Shown here: positions 44,900 through 54,430 of the stretch, in pieces
How positions within the stretch are numbered: the stretch's first letter is position 1
Layout: each line of letters opens with the position of its first letter
Origin: Candidatus Poribacteria bacterium
GTDB lineage: Bacteria > Poribacteria > WGA-4E > WGA-3G
Assembly (NCBI GenBank): GCA_026710795.1
Contig: JAPOQK010000088.1
Coordinates: 48,417-112,416, forward strand
DNA: 64,000 nt
Reading direction: 5' to 3'
The notes under the pieces: model-generated
What the model was told of the DNA's origin: nothing
The model's input: the letters and a program-made list of their open reading frames with translations, nothing else
The model's database searches: none
Program-made: the position numbers and the translations under genes

Positions 44900-45547
44900 T
44901 TAAGATGTCGCTGCCCATCTGACTGCATTTGTAAGGAACTTCTGCATACCTAAACGTTCAAAAGTACCCGGTCCGTGTCCCAAAGTAGTATAAAACACCT
45001 TACCCGAACCGTAAGTCTTAACCCAAGCCATCGGATGTGCTTTACCGAACCATTCTGCAGTAGCTAATACATGAATGTGCGGGTCGTGTGCTGAGACGTA
45101 TATTTCATCTTCAACATCAAAATCGGAAATACCTTGTGTTGTAGGGTGTTCTGTGTCTTCAATATGCACAGTAAACGTTGAACCCGGTGGATGCCAATTC
45201 GCGTGACCACCAATCAAGTCAACGGCGCGTCCACCTATCCACCATGCAGTACCGTGAATACCGACTAACCCTTTACCACCCTCCACATACTGAAACAGAC
45301 CGTCTTCTTGAGCAGCGGTCAAATCTGGTACACGTTTGGATGTGCCGTCTTCCTGACGTTCTGAACGAGTAAAACCTGTACCAAAGACACACACATCGTA
45401 GTTATCTAACTCTTTGGACGCTAAGATATCTTTATCATCAGTTAACGTCGCTGAAATTTCTGCATCTTCATCAAGAAAACCGTGAATGACACTTGCACTT
45501 GCATTAAAGCGATGGTTTTCACCGGATAACACGAGAATTTTTGACAT
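44900..45547 (-). CDS. ThuA-domain protein
   Basis: The 215-residue protein from the ATG at 45547 has GGAGG five bases upstream (an in-frame ATG at 45592 lacks this). Diagnostic ThuA residues: VCVFGTGFTRSERQE, GGKGLVGIHGTAWWIGGRAV, LIGGHANWHPPGSTFTVHI, and GSGKVFYTTLGHGPGTFERL. ThuA folds like a class I glutamine amidotransferase and is tied to trehalose or other sugar use. It is coupled to the dehydratase gene, supporting a sugar-degradation role. Confidence 0.88.
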   Translation of the reverse strand: MSKILVLSGENHRFNASASVIHGFLDEDAEISATLTDDKDILASKELDNYDVCVFGTGFTRSERQEDGTSKRVPDLTAAQEDGLFQYVEGGKGLVGIHGTAWWIGGRAVDLIGGHANWHPPGSTFTVHIEDTEHPTTQGISDFDVEDEIYVSAHDPHIHVLATAEWFGKAHPMAWVKTYGSGKVFYTTLGHGPGTFERLGMQKFLTNAVRWAATS

Positions 45548-45780
45548 AATTACCTCCGATAGAAAGCAAGGGAGTTCATATATGAGAAACAAACCAATCT
45601 GTTAATCATAAGTTTAGTTGAAAATAGAAATTATGTCAACAATGCAGTTAAACGAGGGTATGTTAAGTTTTTGGCATGAAAATCCGAATGTTGAACATTT
45701 CTTTAAGTCGGAGCGTTTGTAATCACGCAATTTTTTGTGCCTCTTACATTCATGTTATCTGTTTGCAATGCTTTATGGGA

Positions 45781-45804
45781 GCCCAGCGGGGCGACAGGTG
45801 TATA
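45781..45804. repeat. Dispersed family-B repeat
   Basis: The first 21 bases are identical to 16265-16285. The sequence GCGACAGGTGTATA is the reverse complement of the TATACACCTGTTGC type seen at 63100-63114. The ends at 16116-16133 are related. Confidence 0.75.
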
Positions 45805-45820
45805 GGACGTGATAAACACC

Positions 45821-45861
45821 AATCCTGAAAATCCTATAATCCTGAAAATCCTGGTTCAGAC
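45821..45861. repeat. Dispersed family-C repeat
   Basis: A short double repeat of CCTGAAAATCCT with a TATAAT spacer ends in CTGGTTCAGAC. The same sequence in reverse orientation lies at 63273-63312, and a shorter one at 63221-63242 (CTGAACCAGGATTTCCAGGA). It forms no obvious hairpin. Confidence 0.75.
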
Positions 45862-45882
45862 AATACGCATGTCAATTTGAAA

Positions 45883-47481
45883 TTATTTTTTAGATGTTAC
45901 GGATGAAGGACGTTCTTGCACGACAGGTATTATGTAACTACGAATTGTAATACCTTCTTCTGTTTCCGTTTCCGTATGTGAGGTAGGGGTTTCACGATGG
46001 TCAAAGACAACGTAATATCCTTCTATCGCTTGTTCTAATTTCAGATATGTTATCAGTTGTTTTTTGCCAGACTCAAATCTTCTTTCACCTTCCCATATCT
46101 TTGTTTCAACGACATATTTTCGTCCGTTGTGGAAGATGACCAAATCAATTCTACCGCGTCCGGTTTGCACTTCAAGGTACATAGCACCACGAACAATGCT
46201 AACGAATTGGTCAAGGTATGTATAAAGCAGGTCCTGACCAACAAACTCTTGAGGAGTGTCTGGCACTTGAAGTATTCTAAAACCAACACGTGCGATAAAA
46301 TCACGAAAATTGTCAAGGAGACGTTCCAAGTCAATGTGTCCTTCAGACGTGAGATAATCTTCAAAGTCAGTATCTTCAGAAAAGTAATCATTTTCAAGTC
46401 CGTTGATCAATGGTTCAAACGCCTGTATAATACGATGTTTATAAATTGGATTAACAATTTCACATAAATTGTCTTCCCCTTTGGCAATGACTCCATAAGT
46501 GGCGAGTTCATTGATAGCTTCATTATCCAGATTGAATTTCATACCACGATCATAAGAGGAGATCTTCATGAGAGTTCTTTTATAATGCGGATTTCTGCGG
46601 ATATTGGTCAGCAAATGTGTTATGTTTGTATTCCGCTCTTGAAGTATTTGTGCATGTGCTGTTAGAAAATGTTCCGTGCCAATTGTCTCTGTTTTAGATA
46701 TGCCAAGTTCCTCAGTGAGAATCTGTCCAAACCGATTAACAAGGAAAGGCTGCCCACCAGTCTGTTTATGAAGCTTTTTAATGACTTCCGGTTCAAAACC
46801 TTGTCCAGTCTCTTCTGTATACTGCGCCAGGAGTTCTTGTACCTGTTCAAGTGTGAAGTTGGGTAAATTAAAATCATCTTGGATATTAAATGGAGATATA
46901 GATCGGTCATAGTTTAGCTGCGCGATATTCTTAACACCAACAATTCCAACACTATATGGACATTGGAGATGTTCGGAGAGGTAGACATGACGGAGTGCGT
47001 TAAGAAACCCACTGACAGCATCTTGAGGAATGCCATCAAACTCGTCTATGATGATAATAACTTTCAGGTTATTCAGAAAACCGCTGAATTTACTAAAAAA
47101 CCTTCTCATGGAGAAAGCATTTGTGATTTCAGTGTCGTCTAAAAATATTGCTAATGCATCGGAAGGGGTACTATCCCGTAGATGAAAAAGATTCTCTATC
47201 TCTTGGCGAAGGTCTTCATATAGACTTTCGTAGAAATCTGACATAGAAAGGTCGGCATACGTGTCAAAATTCAACTGAATTGGGAAGTAGTTCGGATCTT
47301 CCAATATCAGCGTATTAAGTGCAGATTTGAAAAATGTAGTTTTACCTGTCTGCCGCGGAGCAAATAGGACGATATATCTTCCCATTTTGATACGGTTGAT
47401 GAAATCAGCGGTCTCTTCAGTGCGCGAAACTACATAGTTTTTTTTTGGATATACAGGTCCTCGTGTCTCAAAACATCTCAT
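45883..47481 (-). CDS. AAA ATPase fused to a PD-(D/E)XK nuclease-like domain
   Basis: The 532-residue protein (ATG at 47481 has better AAGG spacing than that at 47487) has an N-terminal ATPase with Walker A YIVLFAPRQTGKTTFFKSA, Walker B VIIIIDEFDG, and HKQTGGQPFLVNRFGQIL in the lid region. The C-terminal 130 residues read YLEVQTGRGRIDLVIFHNG and KYVVETKIWEGERRF, with E, D and ExK placed as in PD-(D/E)XK nucleases. Such AAA-plus-nuclease proteins (AAA_14/DUF234-like) are frequent in cyanobacteria and marine phyla without known function. It lies 77 bases after the Bax1-like gene on the same strand. Confidence 0.78.
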   Translation of the reverse strand: MRCFETRGPVYPKKNYVVSRTEETADFINRIKMGRYIVLFAPRQTGKTTFFKSALNTLILEDPNYFPIQLNFDTYADLSMSDFYESLYEDLRQEIENLFHLRDSTPSDALAIFLDDTEITNAFSMRRFFSKFSGFLNNLKVIIIIDEFDGIPQDAVSGFLNALRHVYLSEHLQCPYSVGIVGVKNIAQLNYDRSISPFNIQDDFNLPNFTLEQVQELLAQYTEETGQGFEPEVIKKLHKQTGGQPFLVNRFGQILTEELGISKTETIGTEHFLTAHAQILQERNTNITHLLTNIRRNPHYKRTLMKISSYDRGMKFNLDNEAINELATYGVIAKGEDNLCEIVNPIYKHRIIQAFEPLINGLENDYFSEDTDFEDYLTSEGHIDLERLLDNFRDFIARVGFRILQVPDTPQEFVGQDLLYTYLDQFVSIVRGAMYLEVQTGRGRIDLVIFHNGRKYVVETKIWEGERRFESGKKQLITYLKLEQAIEGYYVVFDHRETPTSHTETETEEGITIRSYIIPVVQERPSSVTSKK

Positions 47482-47564
47482 AATCATTTCCTTGTTGCCA
47501 GTATCGCTTGACTCTATTGTACCAGAATCTACAAAGGGTAATCAAGATTGAATTTGTTCTGTAT

Positions 47565-48812
47565 TTAAGAGGGGATATCAACAAGTGAATTCAAAATCGG
47601 GAGTAAGGCACCCATCGTTGGAACATCTCGGAACGTGAAACCGAATTGCGAAAAATACGCAGATTCATCTAATGCATCTGCAATTATCGGTTTTTTCTCC
47701 AATTCCTTAGAAACACCGAGGATAAGAGGTGTATCAGTATGTTCTGCAAGTGTGTTGAGACGGGCAAGAAGATGTCCTTGATGCCAAGGATGGAATAATT
47801 CAATCGCTACTTCTATACCACTGGTATGAATCAATTGATAGTCTGGAAAACAATAATAATCTCCGGGTAGAGGTAAGAACTGACTTCCCGGATTAATCTG
47901 CCATGCATCGGTTTTGTTGAGGAGCATTTCCTGAAAGAGTTGAATGTCATCAGGAATGTAAGCAAGGAATTGTTGAGAAATCGGTTTTATCCCACACGAT
48001 TCATCAAGACATAACCGCCAACTGCTTTTGTTACGAAACTGAATATCCGCAGTGAGTTCCCACTTGGGTTGATGCAATACAGCGATGAAGAAATTCGCTA
48101 AATTCATACCGTAACGCTTCGTTTTATAAAATAGGTTAAGTGGACCATCAACGCTAATCTGAAACAGGTCGTCATTCTCAGATTTTACTTTCTGAATAGT
48201 AGATAGGAGTTGGTTAAACCTAAGATATTTGAACAACTGGCGAAGTTCGGCTGTCATAGAATCGGTGAGTTTTAATGTAAGCGTGTTACTATGAAGAAGT
48301 ACCCCTTGCACCTGTGCTGTGTTGTATCGGTGAAGCAGATGTTCAGGGGAAAGTGTTTTGAATGATAAAATTGGTTGGCAACTCGGAAGATCAGCATAAA
48401 GTCTATCACCTATCTGCCCCTCCTCTGGATGCCAATCGTTTTCCACTATTTCTAAAACTTTCTTGTGATAGTTCTCAAATTCTGGAAACTGTTCTTGTGA
48501 TAGCAGTTGACTCGTTTCCGTGAATAACTTTTGCCGAAACGCAATAAGTTTTTCGTTAGGAGCGGTGTCAAACTCTGTTCTATCCAACAGGAGTTTTTCA
48601 AATCCACGCTTGACTATTTGTGTCCCCGATGTACTATCAATAATATGTTTACTTTCCTCTAATAAAGTTGAACGGGACTTATCTGAAGATGATTCAAAAA
48701 CAGAGATTAATTGTGCTGCGATTTGCAATAATTTGCTATCGGTGGGATTAACAAATTGTGGAAATATTTGCCCGTTCTTTATTTTATATATGAGTAAGTC
48801 TTTTGTAAGCAT
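47565..48812 (-). CDS. Bax1-like DUF790 nuclease
   Basis: The 415-residue protein resembles DUF790, called Bax1 in archaea, where it is a structure-specific nuclease bound to XPB helicase. The N-terminus (MLTKDLLIYKIKNGQIFPQF), HRYNTAQVQGVLLHSNTLTL, and FRQLFKYLRF-like helical segments fit the family. The C-terminal nuclease-like region reads FPDYQLIHTSGIEVAIELFH, then PWHQGHLLARLNTL, with D and E in the expected positions. The XPB-like gene lies directly upstream (29-base gap), the order seen for archaeal XPB-Bax1 pairs. The HxxW segment varies from the archaeal one. Confidence 0.75.
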   Translation of the reverse strand: MLTKDLLIYKIKNGQIFPQFVNPTDSKLLQIAAQLISVFESSSDKSRSTLLEESKHIIDSTSGTQIVKRGFEKLLLDRTEFDTAPNEKLIAFRQKLFTETSQLLSQEQFPEFENYHKKVLEIVENDWHPEEGQIGDRLYADLPSCQPILSFKTLSPEHLLHRYNTAQVQGVLLHSNTLTLKLTDSMTAELRQLFKYLRFNQLLSTIQKVKSENDDLFQISVDGPLNLFYKTKRYGMNLANFFIAVLHQPKWELTADIQFRNKSSWRLCLDESCGIKPISQQFLAYIPDDIQLFQEMLLNKTDAWQINPGSQFLPLPGDYYCFPDYQLIHTSGIEVAIELFHPWHQGHLLARLNTLAEHTDTPLILGVSKELEKKPIIADALDESAYFSQFGFTFRDVPTMGALLPILNSLVDIPS

Positions 48813-48841
48813 AATGATTCATTACACAGAAACTATGGATA

Positions 48842-50218
48842 TTATCTTGTTTGGTATGCATGGTGTTGCCTTCTGCGTTTATTGACAAACTGTTCACTGG
48901 TGCGTTTAGAGATAAGTTCGTAAAGCACAGCCTGTTTACCGTCCCTTTTGCGTAGGATACGTCCTAACCGCTGCACATGTTCTCGCACACTGCCACTCCC
49001 CGATACGATGATAGCCACATTCGCCTCTGGCACATCTACACCCTCATTCAACACTTTGGAGGTAACAATGATGGAATAAGTGCCATCTCGAAAACCGTTC
49101 AGAAAGGAGTTACGTTCTTTTGGTTTAGTCTGATGCGTTAGAACAGGCAAAATGAAATGCTTCCCCAACTGGTATGCAGTGTCATTATCCTGTGTGAAGA
49201 TAATGATACGGTCACCACGATGCCGCTGTATTAATTTCCACACCCACTCCTGCTTTGTGGTAGACGCGAAACTGAGTCGTTTCTGTGTGAGATATGCCTT
49301 AAAAGCGGCGCGTCCTGTTTCGGATTGTGAGGATTTCCACAAGAATGCTTGCCAACCTTTCGGTGACCCCATGTTTATCCTTGCTTGCTTGAGAAAGTTT
49401 AGGTAAGTACGACGTGCTCCGTCATACTGTACCCGCTCCGTGTCTTTCATATCAACTGCAATAGTCACTACGCGATACGGTGAAAGCGTTTTCCCAGAAA
49501 GTTCCTGCACCTTTGCTTCATAACAACAGTCCCCTACAAGTGCATAAAGTCTACTCTCCTTTCCATCAACCCGTTCAGGTGTTGCTGTCAATCCTAAGCG
49601 AAAAGGGGCAATGCTGCTTATTGCTGCATATTGATATTGATCTCCCGGTAAATGGTGGCACTCGTCGAATATGGCAAATCCAAATCGATTTCCGTAGTGC
49701 GGTGCATGCATGACAGCAGATTGATATGTTGTTACAGTAAGATCATGCAATTCATGCTGACCACCCCCATAAAGTCCGACCTCCTGTCCAAAATGTTCTT
49801 TCAGCACATCGGACCATTGGTGCATTAAATCTATTGTCGGCACATGCACAAGTGTAGGACGTTGTGTCTCCGCAATAAGCAAAATTGCGATGAAGGTTTT
49901 ACCCGCACCTGTCGGAAGGCTTACAACTCCGCGCTTACCGTTTGCGTGCCAGGCGTCAATAGCTTCAGATTGGTATGGGTATGGTGAAATTGTTTTTGGG
50001 TTGGTAAAGTTCTTGACTGTGAATTGTCGTGCTGTATCTTCGTAAGGTATATCGTGGGCACGCAGCTGTGAGACTATATGACGATAACGGTAGGCAGGTG
50101 CTCGGAAAGTAAGCGTGCGTTCATCCCAGCGGATATCTGGTAACTGTGATTCTATTTCCTCTGGTACGTTTTGTAGGATGAGGGTGCCTTTGTCAAAGTC
50201 TACTTTGAGTGTAGCCAT
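48842..50218 (-). CDS. XPB-like superfamily 2 DNA helicase
   Basis: The 458-residue protein has an N-terminal damage-recognition-like region (residues 1-70, RYRHIVSQLRAHDIPYED), then helicase motifs: Q motif SPYPYQSEAI, Walker A VVSLPTGAGKTFIAI, motif II DECHHLPG, motif III GLTATPERVDGKE, motif V TSKVLNEGVDVPEANV and motif VI RLGRILRKRDGKQ. Helicase domain 2 starts around residue 320 (DRIIIFTQDNDTAYQLG). The XPB RED loop appears as RVD. Together with the downstream Bax1-like nuclease it forms a candidate DNA-repair unit. It overlaps no other gene; the divergent promoter region lies beyond 50218. Confidence 0.85.
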   Translation of the reverse strand: MATLKVDFDKGTLILQNVPEEIESQLPDIRWDERTLTFRAPAYRYRHIVSQLRAHDIPYEDTARQFTVKNFTNPKTISPYPYQSEAIDAWHANGKRGVVSLPTGAGKTFIAILLIAETQRPTLVHVPTIDLMHQWSDVLKEHFGQEVGLYGGGQHELHDLTVTTYQSAVMHAPHYGNRFGFAIFDECHHLPGDQYQYAAISSIAPFRLGLTATPERVDGKESRLYALVGDCCYEAKVQELSGKTLSPYRVVTIAVDMKDTERVQYDGARRTYLNFLKQARINMGSPKGWQAFLWKSSQSETGRAAFKAYLTQKRLSFASTTKQEWVWKLIQRHRGDRIIIFTQDNDTAYQLGKHFILPVLTHQTKPKERNSFLNGFRDGTYSIIVTSKVLNEGVDVPEANVAIIVSGSGSVREHVQRLGRILRKRDGKQAVLYELISKRTSEQFVNKRRRQHHAYQTR

Positions 50219-50318
50219 GATATTTTTCCCAGATCAAGACAGGCAGTATATTCTATTATGAGCGAATGTCTGTATTATATCAAATATCAGTGAGAATTCA
50301 TACTATTTTGTACATCTC

Positions 50319-50347
50319 TTGCAATTACTGTGATGCCGTGATATGAT
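50319..50347 (+). promoter_or_regulatory. Promoter of the hydroxyacid dehydrogenase gene
   Basis: TTGCAA (50319-50324) and TATGAT (50342-50347) are 17 bases apart, about 40 bases before the coding start. Good spacing; the elements deviate slightly from consensus. Confidence 0.5.
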
Positions 50348-50387
50348 GAAAATATATTGTTGAGAAGACTTGAAAGGAATAAATTCC

Positions 50388-51353
50388 GTGCCAAAACTCA
50401 TTATGATGCCACCGCAAAATACGGAATCTCAAACGTGGGCAGAACACATTCAGAACAATTTATCTACATATACCGTTATCTTACCAAAGACAGACGAAGA
50501 GGTTAAAACACATCTGCGTGATGCAGATGCTGTCTACGGGTGGGTGTCTCCTGAACAATTACCGTTAGCAAAAAATCTCCGATGGCTACAGAGTCCTGCA
50601 GCAGGTCCAGCTGTCGGCTTCTATTACCCCGCATTGATTGAACATCCAGTTGTCGTCTGTAACCCGCGTGGTATTTACAATGACCACATTGCCCAACATA
50701 TTCTGATGTTCGTGCTTGCACTTGCTCGCGGATTACCGTACTATATGGATGCCCAACGTATGTCAAATTGGGATAACAATGCGCGCAAGAGTGGATATAT
50801 TGACCTTGCACAAGCAACTGCGTTGATTGTCGGTGTAGGAGGTATCGGACATGAGACTGCACGACTTTGTGCAGAATTCGGCATGAAGGTTGTCGGTGTT
50901 GATGCAAGATGGGAATATGATGTGCCTTTTGTGGAAATGCATGAACCTACGGAATTAGACACACTCCTTCCACTTGCCGACTTTGTAATAGTGACTATAC
51001 CACATACACCTGAAACGGAAGGGATGTGGAATAAGAACCTATTCGCGTTGATGAAAAAAACTGCTTACTTCATAAACATCGGTCGTGGTAAAACCACGAT
51101 TCTCACTGACCTTGTTGAGGCACTTGAGCAAGGTGTTATTGCGGGATGTGGGTTAGATGTATTTGAAGTTGAACCACTACCTGCCGAAAGTCCGTTGTGG
51201 AAAATGCCGAATGTGTTGTTAACTCCACACATTGCTGTCAAGGATGCAGAGAATATCTCGGAACGGCATTTTGAGGTGTTTTTTGAAAATGCACGCCGAT
51301 TCGCTGAAGGTGAACCGCTGCAGAATGTTGTGAATAAGGCGATGTGGTATTAG
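50388..51353 (+). CDS. D-2-hydroxyacid dehydrogenase
   Basis: The 321-residue NAD-dependent enzyme starts at a GTG at 50388 (AGGA upstream; an in-frame TTG at 50370 also exists). The Rossmann motif GVGGIGHETARLCAEFGMKV is followed by an acidic VVGVDARW. Catalytic Arg, Glu and His are visible in INIGRGKTTILTDL, GLDVFEVEPLPAES and NVLLTPHIAVKD. The N-terminal domain holds LRWLQSPAAGPAVGF. It converges with the sulfatase genes. Substrate unknown, possibly a sugar-derived keto acid. Confidence 0.9.
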   Translation: MPKLIMMPPQNTESQTWAEHIQNNLSTYTVILPKTDEEVKTHLRDADAVYGWVSPEQLPLAKNLRWLQSPAAGPAVGFYYPALIEHPVVVCNPRGIYNDHIAQHILMFVLALARGLPYYMDAQRMSNWDNNARKSGYIDLAQATALIVGVGGIGHETARLCAEFGMKVVGVDARWEYDVPFVEMHEPTELDTLLPLADFVIVTIPHTPETEGMWNKNLFALMKKTAYFINIGRGKTTILTDLVEALEQGVIAGCGLDVFEVEPLPAESPLWKMPNVLLTPHIAVKDAENISERHFEVFFENARRFAEGEPLQNVVNKAMWY

Positions 51354-51410
51354 AAATTATCTATCCTAAGAAGAACACAGCAACCAATAGCAGGTTTGAT
51401 GCTGGAAAAA

Positions 51411-52829
51411 CTACCTTAACGTTGCTGTCCTAAGAATGATGCGATCCTCTGTCCAATTATCACGATACCATGTGCATGCCTCAAAAGTATCGTTAAGAGC
51501 ATTCATACGTTGTTTTAACATCTCTCGGAAATTGTCACGTAGTGTTAGTGATTCAGGATCACCCACTAAATTACGGGTTTGGAAGGGATCCGCTTCATTA
51601 TCAAATAGTATCTCGCAGCCATCTGGACGGTGAACGGCATAAGTATGCTGTTTTGTTCTTAGTGCACGCCACTCATACCCATCTTCCCATTTTGCAGTGC
51701 ATCCCATACCTTGCATAAATGCAGCATCTGGTCCATCAAAAGATCGAGCGAACGCTGCTGGACTGAGATCTGATCCCTCAACATCTTCAGGAATTGGTAA
51801 ATCCATCATTGACAACAGTGTAGGCATAATATCAGGTGTATTTAAACAAGCATCAGCGACATGTTCACCCGAAATTTTATTAGACCAACGGACAAGAAAC
51901 GGAATACGAACTGCTTCCTCATAAAAGATGTTTTTCGCTTTACGTCCCTGTGCCCCAAACATCTCACCATGGTCTGAGGTAAACACGAAGATGGTGTCGT
52001 CTCGCATTCCGAGTTCGTTAATTTCGTTTAGCAGTCTGCCGATATTCCAATCCAAATTAGTCGTCATTGCATAATAGACACGCATCCACTCGGGAAGTTT
52101 TGCACGGTTGTCTGCAGACATCATTGCCCACGAATCGCCATAAGGATCATTTTCTTCTTTGTAGTTCGGTGGTAAAGGAAAGTCAACATCTCGAAACATC
52201 TCATAATATTCACTTGGAACGTTGTTCTGTGTCCACGGATCATGAGGTGTGCCAATTGAGAGGAATAGGGCAAAGGGATCGTCTTCATTTGATGCGCGTT
52301 GTAGGTATTCGATTGCCAAATCTGTCTGTCCATCCGGTTCATAACCCAGAATTGTGATCTTTTCCGGACTGTCCTTGTGATAGTATGTGTCAAAATAGGT
52401 GTGATGAAAGTTATATGCAGACCATTCTCCATCAAAGCCAAGGCGATGCGGTCCCGGTGGAATATACGAATTCTGAGAGTCGTGATGTCTTCCCAACTGG
52501 TTTGCCCATAGATGCCACTTGCCGATATAACTTGTCTGGTAACCATTCCTATGCAAAACATGTCCGAAGCAGTCGTGGTTAGGATTCATTCGGAGTTCGT
52601 TGATTGCCATACCTGTGCTACTTGCATATTTTCCAGTGAATAGAGATGCCCGATACGGTGCACACATCGGACTACCAGAGACTGCATTGCAGAAATTCGC
52701 ACCTTCTGTTGCAAGTCGATCAATGTTTGGTGTCCGTGCACGTGTATCCCCTGCATAACCGCATGCTTGATAGCGGAGTTGATCAGCAAAGACATATACA
52801 AGGTTAGGTTTCTTGTTTGATGAAGCCAT
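51411..52829 (-). CDS. Sulfatase of the alkaline-phosphatase superfamily
   Basis: The 472-residue hydrolase has the sulfatase signature SGSPMCAPYRASLFTGKYAS, in which Cys of CxPxR becomes formylglycine. Metal ligands are visible in NLVYVFADQLRYQACGYAG at the N-terminus (the second residue usually D-D, here D-Q), FVFTSDHGEMFG, and IGKWHLW. No signal peptide is evident, so it may be cytosolic. It precedes no gene closely downstream; a second sulfatase lies 30 bases upstream. Sulfated glycans or other sulfate esters are the likely substrates. Confidence 0.9.
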   Translation of the reverse strand: MASSNKKPNLVYVFADQLRYQACGYAGDTRARTPNIDRLATEGANFCNAVSGSPMCAPYRASLFTGKYASSTGMAINELRMNPNHDCFGHVLHRNGYQTSYIGKWHLWANQLGRHHDSQNSYIPPGPHRLGFDGEWSAYNFHHTYFDTYYHKDSPEKITILGYEPDGQTDLAIEYLQRASNEDDPFALFLSIGTPHDPWTQNNVPSEYYEMFRDVDFPLPPNYKEENDPYGDSWAMMSADNRAKLPEWMRVYYAMTTNLDWNIGRLLNEINELGMRDDTIFVFTSDHGEMFGAQGRKAKNIFYEEAVRIPFLVRWSNKISGEHVADACLNTPDIMPTLLSMMDLPIPEDVEGSDLSPAAFARSFDGPDAAFMQGMGCTAKWEDGYEWRALRTKQHTYAVHRPDGCEILFDNEADPFQTRNLVGDPESLTLRDNFREMLKQRMNALNDTFEACTWYRDNWTEDRIILRTATLR

Positions 52830-52859
52830 GTTTATTCCTTCTACTATATGGTGTTTGTA

Positions 52860-54263
52860 TTATACTGCATTTCGCCATTGTCCTTTAGTAACGTGATCAA
52901 TGAGGATACGTGCCTTCTGACTCTCTCGCACCTGCTTTTCAATCTCAACAGGATCCCATTCAGCTAATAGTTGTGCTTGCATTTCGTTACAGACTTCCTG
53001 ATATTTAGGTTGATTGGCAAGATTACGAAATTCACCGGGATCTTCATCTATATCGTAAAGTTCAGGCAGATCACCGAGGCTATAGTTGTATTTATATCTG
53101 CCTTTACGTAACATCGCCATCGGACGTTTAACACCGTGTGCAAGGTATTCGGAGAATGCGAAATCTTTCCAATCGGAAGCAGTACCTTGTATCAACGGAA
53201 TTAGACTATCTCCATCAAGTTGAGTTGTGGATTGTGTGCCTGTGATATCAACAAGCGTAGCTGTTAGGTCAACAAGAGAGACGATTTCATCAATACGTTT
53301 CCCTGCGGATAGATGTTCGGGGAACATTATCTGAAGCGGTACACGAGCAGATGCTTCATAGAAGTTTGATTTACGCCACATGCCGTGTTCACCGTTCATC
53401 TCACCGTGGTCACTGGTATAGATGACAACGGTATTTTCCAATTGTCCAGTTTCCTCAAGGGTTTGTATCAATCTTCCAATCTTCTCATCAAGATAGGTAA
53501 TCAATCCATAATAGCCAGCACGGGCGCGGCGGACTAACTCATCTGGAAAATCAACGCATCCGAACATACGACGCATTCGCTGGTAAACCGGGTGCTGATT
53601 TTCGAGGTGTCCATCTGGTATATTGGGCATATCAATTTCTTCCAAAGGGTAGAGATCCCAAAACCTTTGCGGCACAACAAGCGGAAAATGTGGTGCAATG
53701 AAAGAGACGTTGAGTGCCCACGGTTGCTCTTGTCTTGCTGGTTCTTGGAGATATTTCAAGGCTTCAGTTTCAGCAAGGTCATCTACCTCAATTTCTTCCG
53801 TTGTTCCGGGACGGGCATTTTCAAGCCCCTGCCATGGACGTGTTGCTGGAGGCGTGCCATTCTCCCAATCCGTAAGTCCGTGCTTTCGTTCAGCATGGAG
53901 GTCTCGTGCAAACTGTGCTCGGAAACCGTGCAACTGATCCATACCACCGAAATGTTGTTTACCTGAAAGAACAACATCGTACCCTGCATCGCGTAGAAGG
54001 TGTGCCCATGTGACAGCATCAGGACGTAAAGGTGCTGCGTTGTCCCACGCGCCAATTTTATGGATATATCGTCCTGTCATAAACGACATTCGTGACGGCA
54101 TACAGAGCGGGGAATTGCAGTAGGCATTCGTGAAGGTGACACCATCTTCAGCGAGTCTGTCCATGTATGGCGTTTGTACGAGAGGGTGTCCATACGGTCC
54201 ACTAAACATAGGTGCATGTTCATCAGACATAATGATGAGGATGTTGGGTTGATTTGCAGGCAT
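52860..54263 (-). CDS. Sulfatase of the alkaline-phosphatase superfamily
   Basis: The 467-residue protein shows CNSPLCMPSRMSFMTGRYIH with the CxPSR formylglycine site, the N-terminal ILIIMSDEHAPMFSGPYGHP, SGKQHFGGMD, VIYTSDHGEMNGEHGMWRKS and a C-terminal DIDEDPGEFRNLANQP typical of sulfatases. There is no signal peptide. The two sulfatases are only distantly alike, so they are separate specificities and not a recent duplicate. Maturation needs a formylglycine enzyme or an anSME, neither of which I can see active in this window. Confidence 0.92.
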   Translation of the reverse strand: MPANQPNILIIMSDEHAPMFSGPYGHPLVQTPYMDRLAEDGVTFTNAYCNSPLCMPSRMSFMTGRYIHKIGAWDNAAPLRPDAVTWAHLLRDAGYDVVLSGKQHFGGMDQLHGFRAQFARDLHAERKHGLTDWENGTPPATRPWQGLENARPGTTEEIEVDDLAETEALKYLQEPARQEQPWALNVSFIAPHFPLVVPQRFWDLYPLEEIDMPNIPDGHLENQHPVYQRMRRMFGCVDFPDELVRRARAGYYGLITYLDEKIGRLIQTLEETGQLENTVVIYTSDHGEMNGEHGMWRKSNFYEASARVPLQIMFPEHLSAGKRIDEIVSLVDLTATLVDITGTQSTTQLDGDSLIPLIQGTASDWKDFAFSEYLAHGVKRPMAMLRKGRYKYNYSLGDLPELYDIDEDPGEFRNLANQPKYQEVCNEMQAQLLAEWDPVEIEKQVRESQKARILIDHVTKGQWRNAV

Positions 54264-54430
54264 GGTGTTTTAAAATTATCGTTTCATTGTGAATACAGAA
54301 AGAGTAGTTAGATGATTGGTAAAGTTCAGATAGGATGAAAAATTACAAAAAATGGGAATGATTTCACTTAGAAATACAAACTTGAAAGAAAAATAATCAA
54401 ATCTTAGCATCAATTTGTATCTTTAATTAT

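Larger units (their letters stand above)
45548..45882. other. Intergenic repeat island
   Basis: No gene is seen. The region contains AAGTTTTTGGCA also present at 63064-63075, the family-B repeat at 45781-45804 and the family-C repeat at 45821-45861. These repeats recur, some inverted, at 63.0-63.3 kb, where they also adjoin gene ends. Confidence 0.7.
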
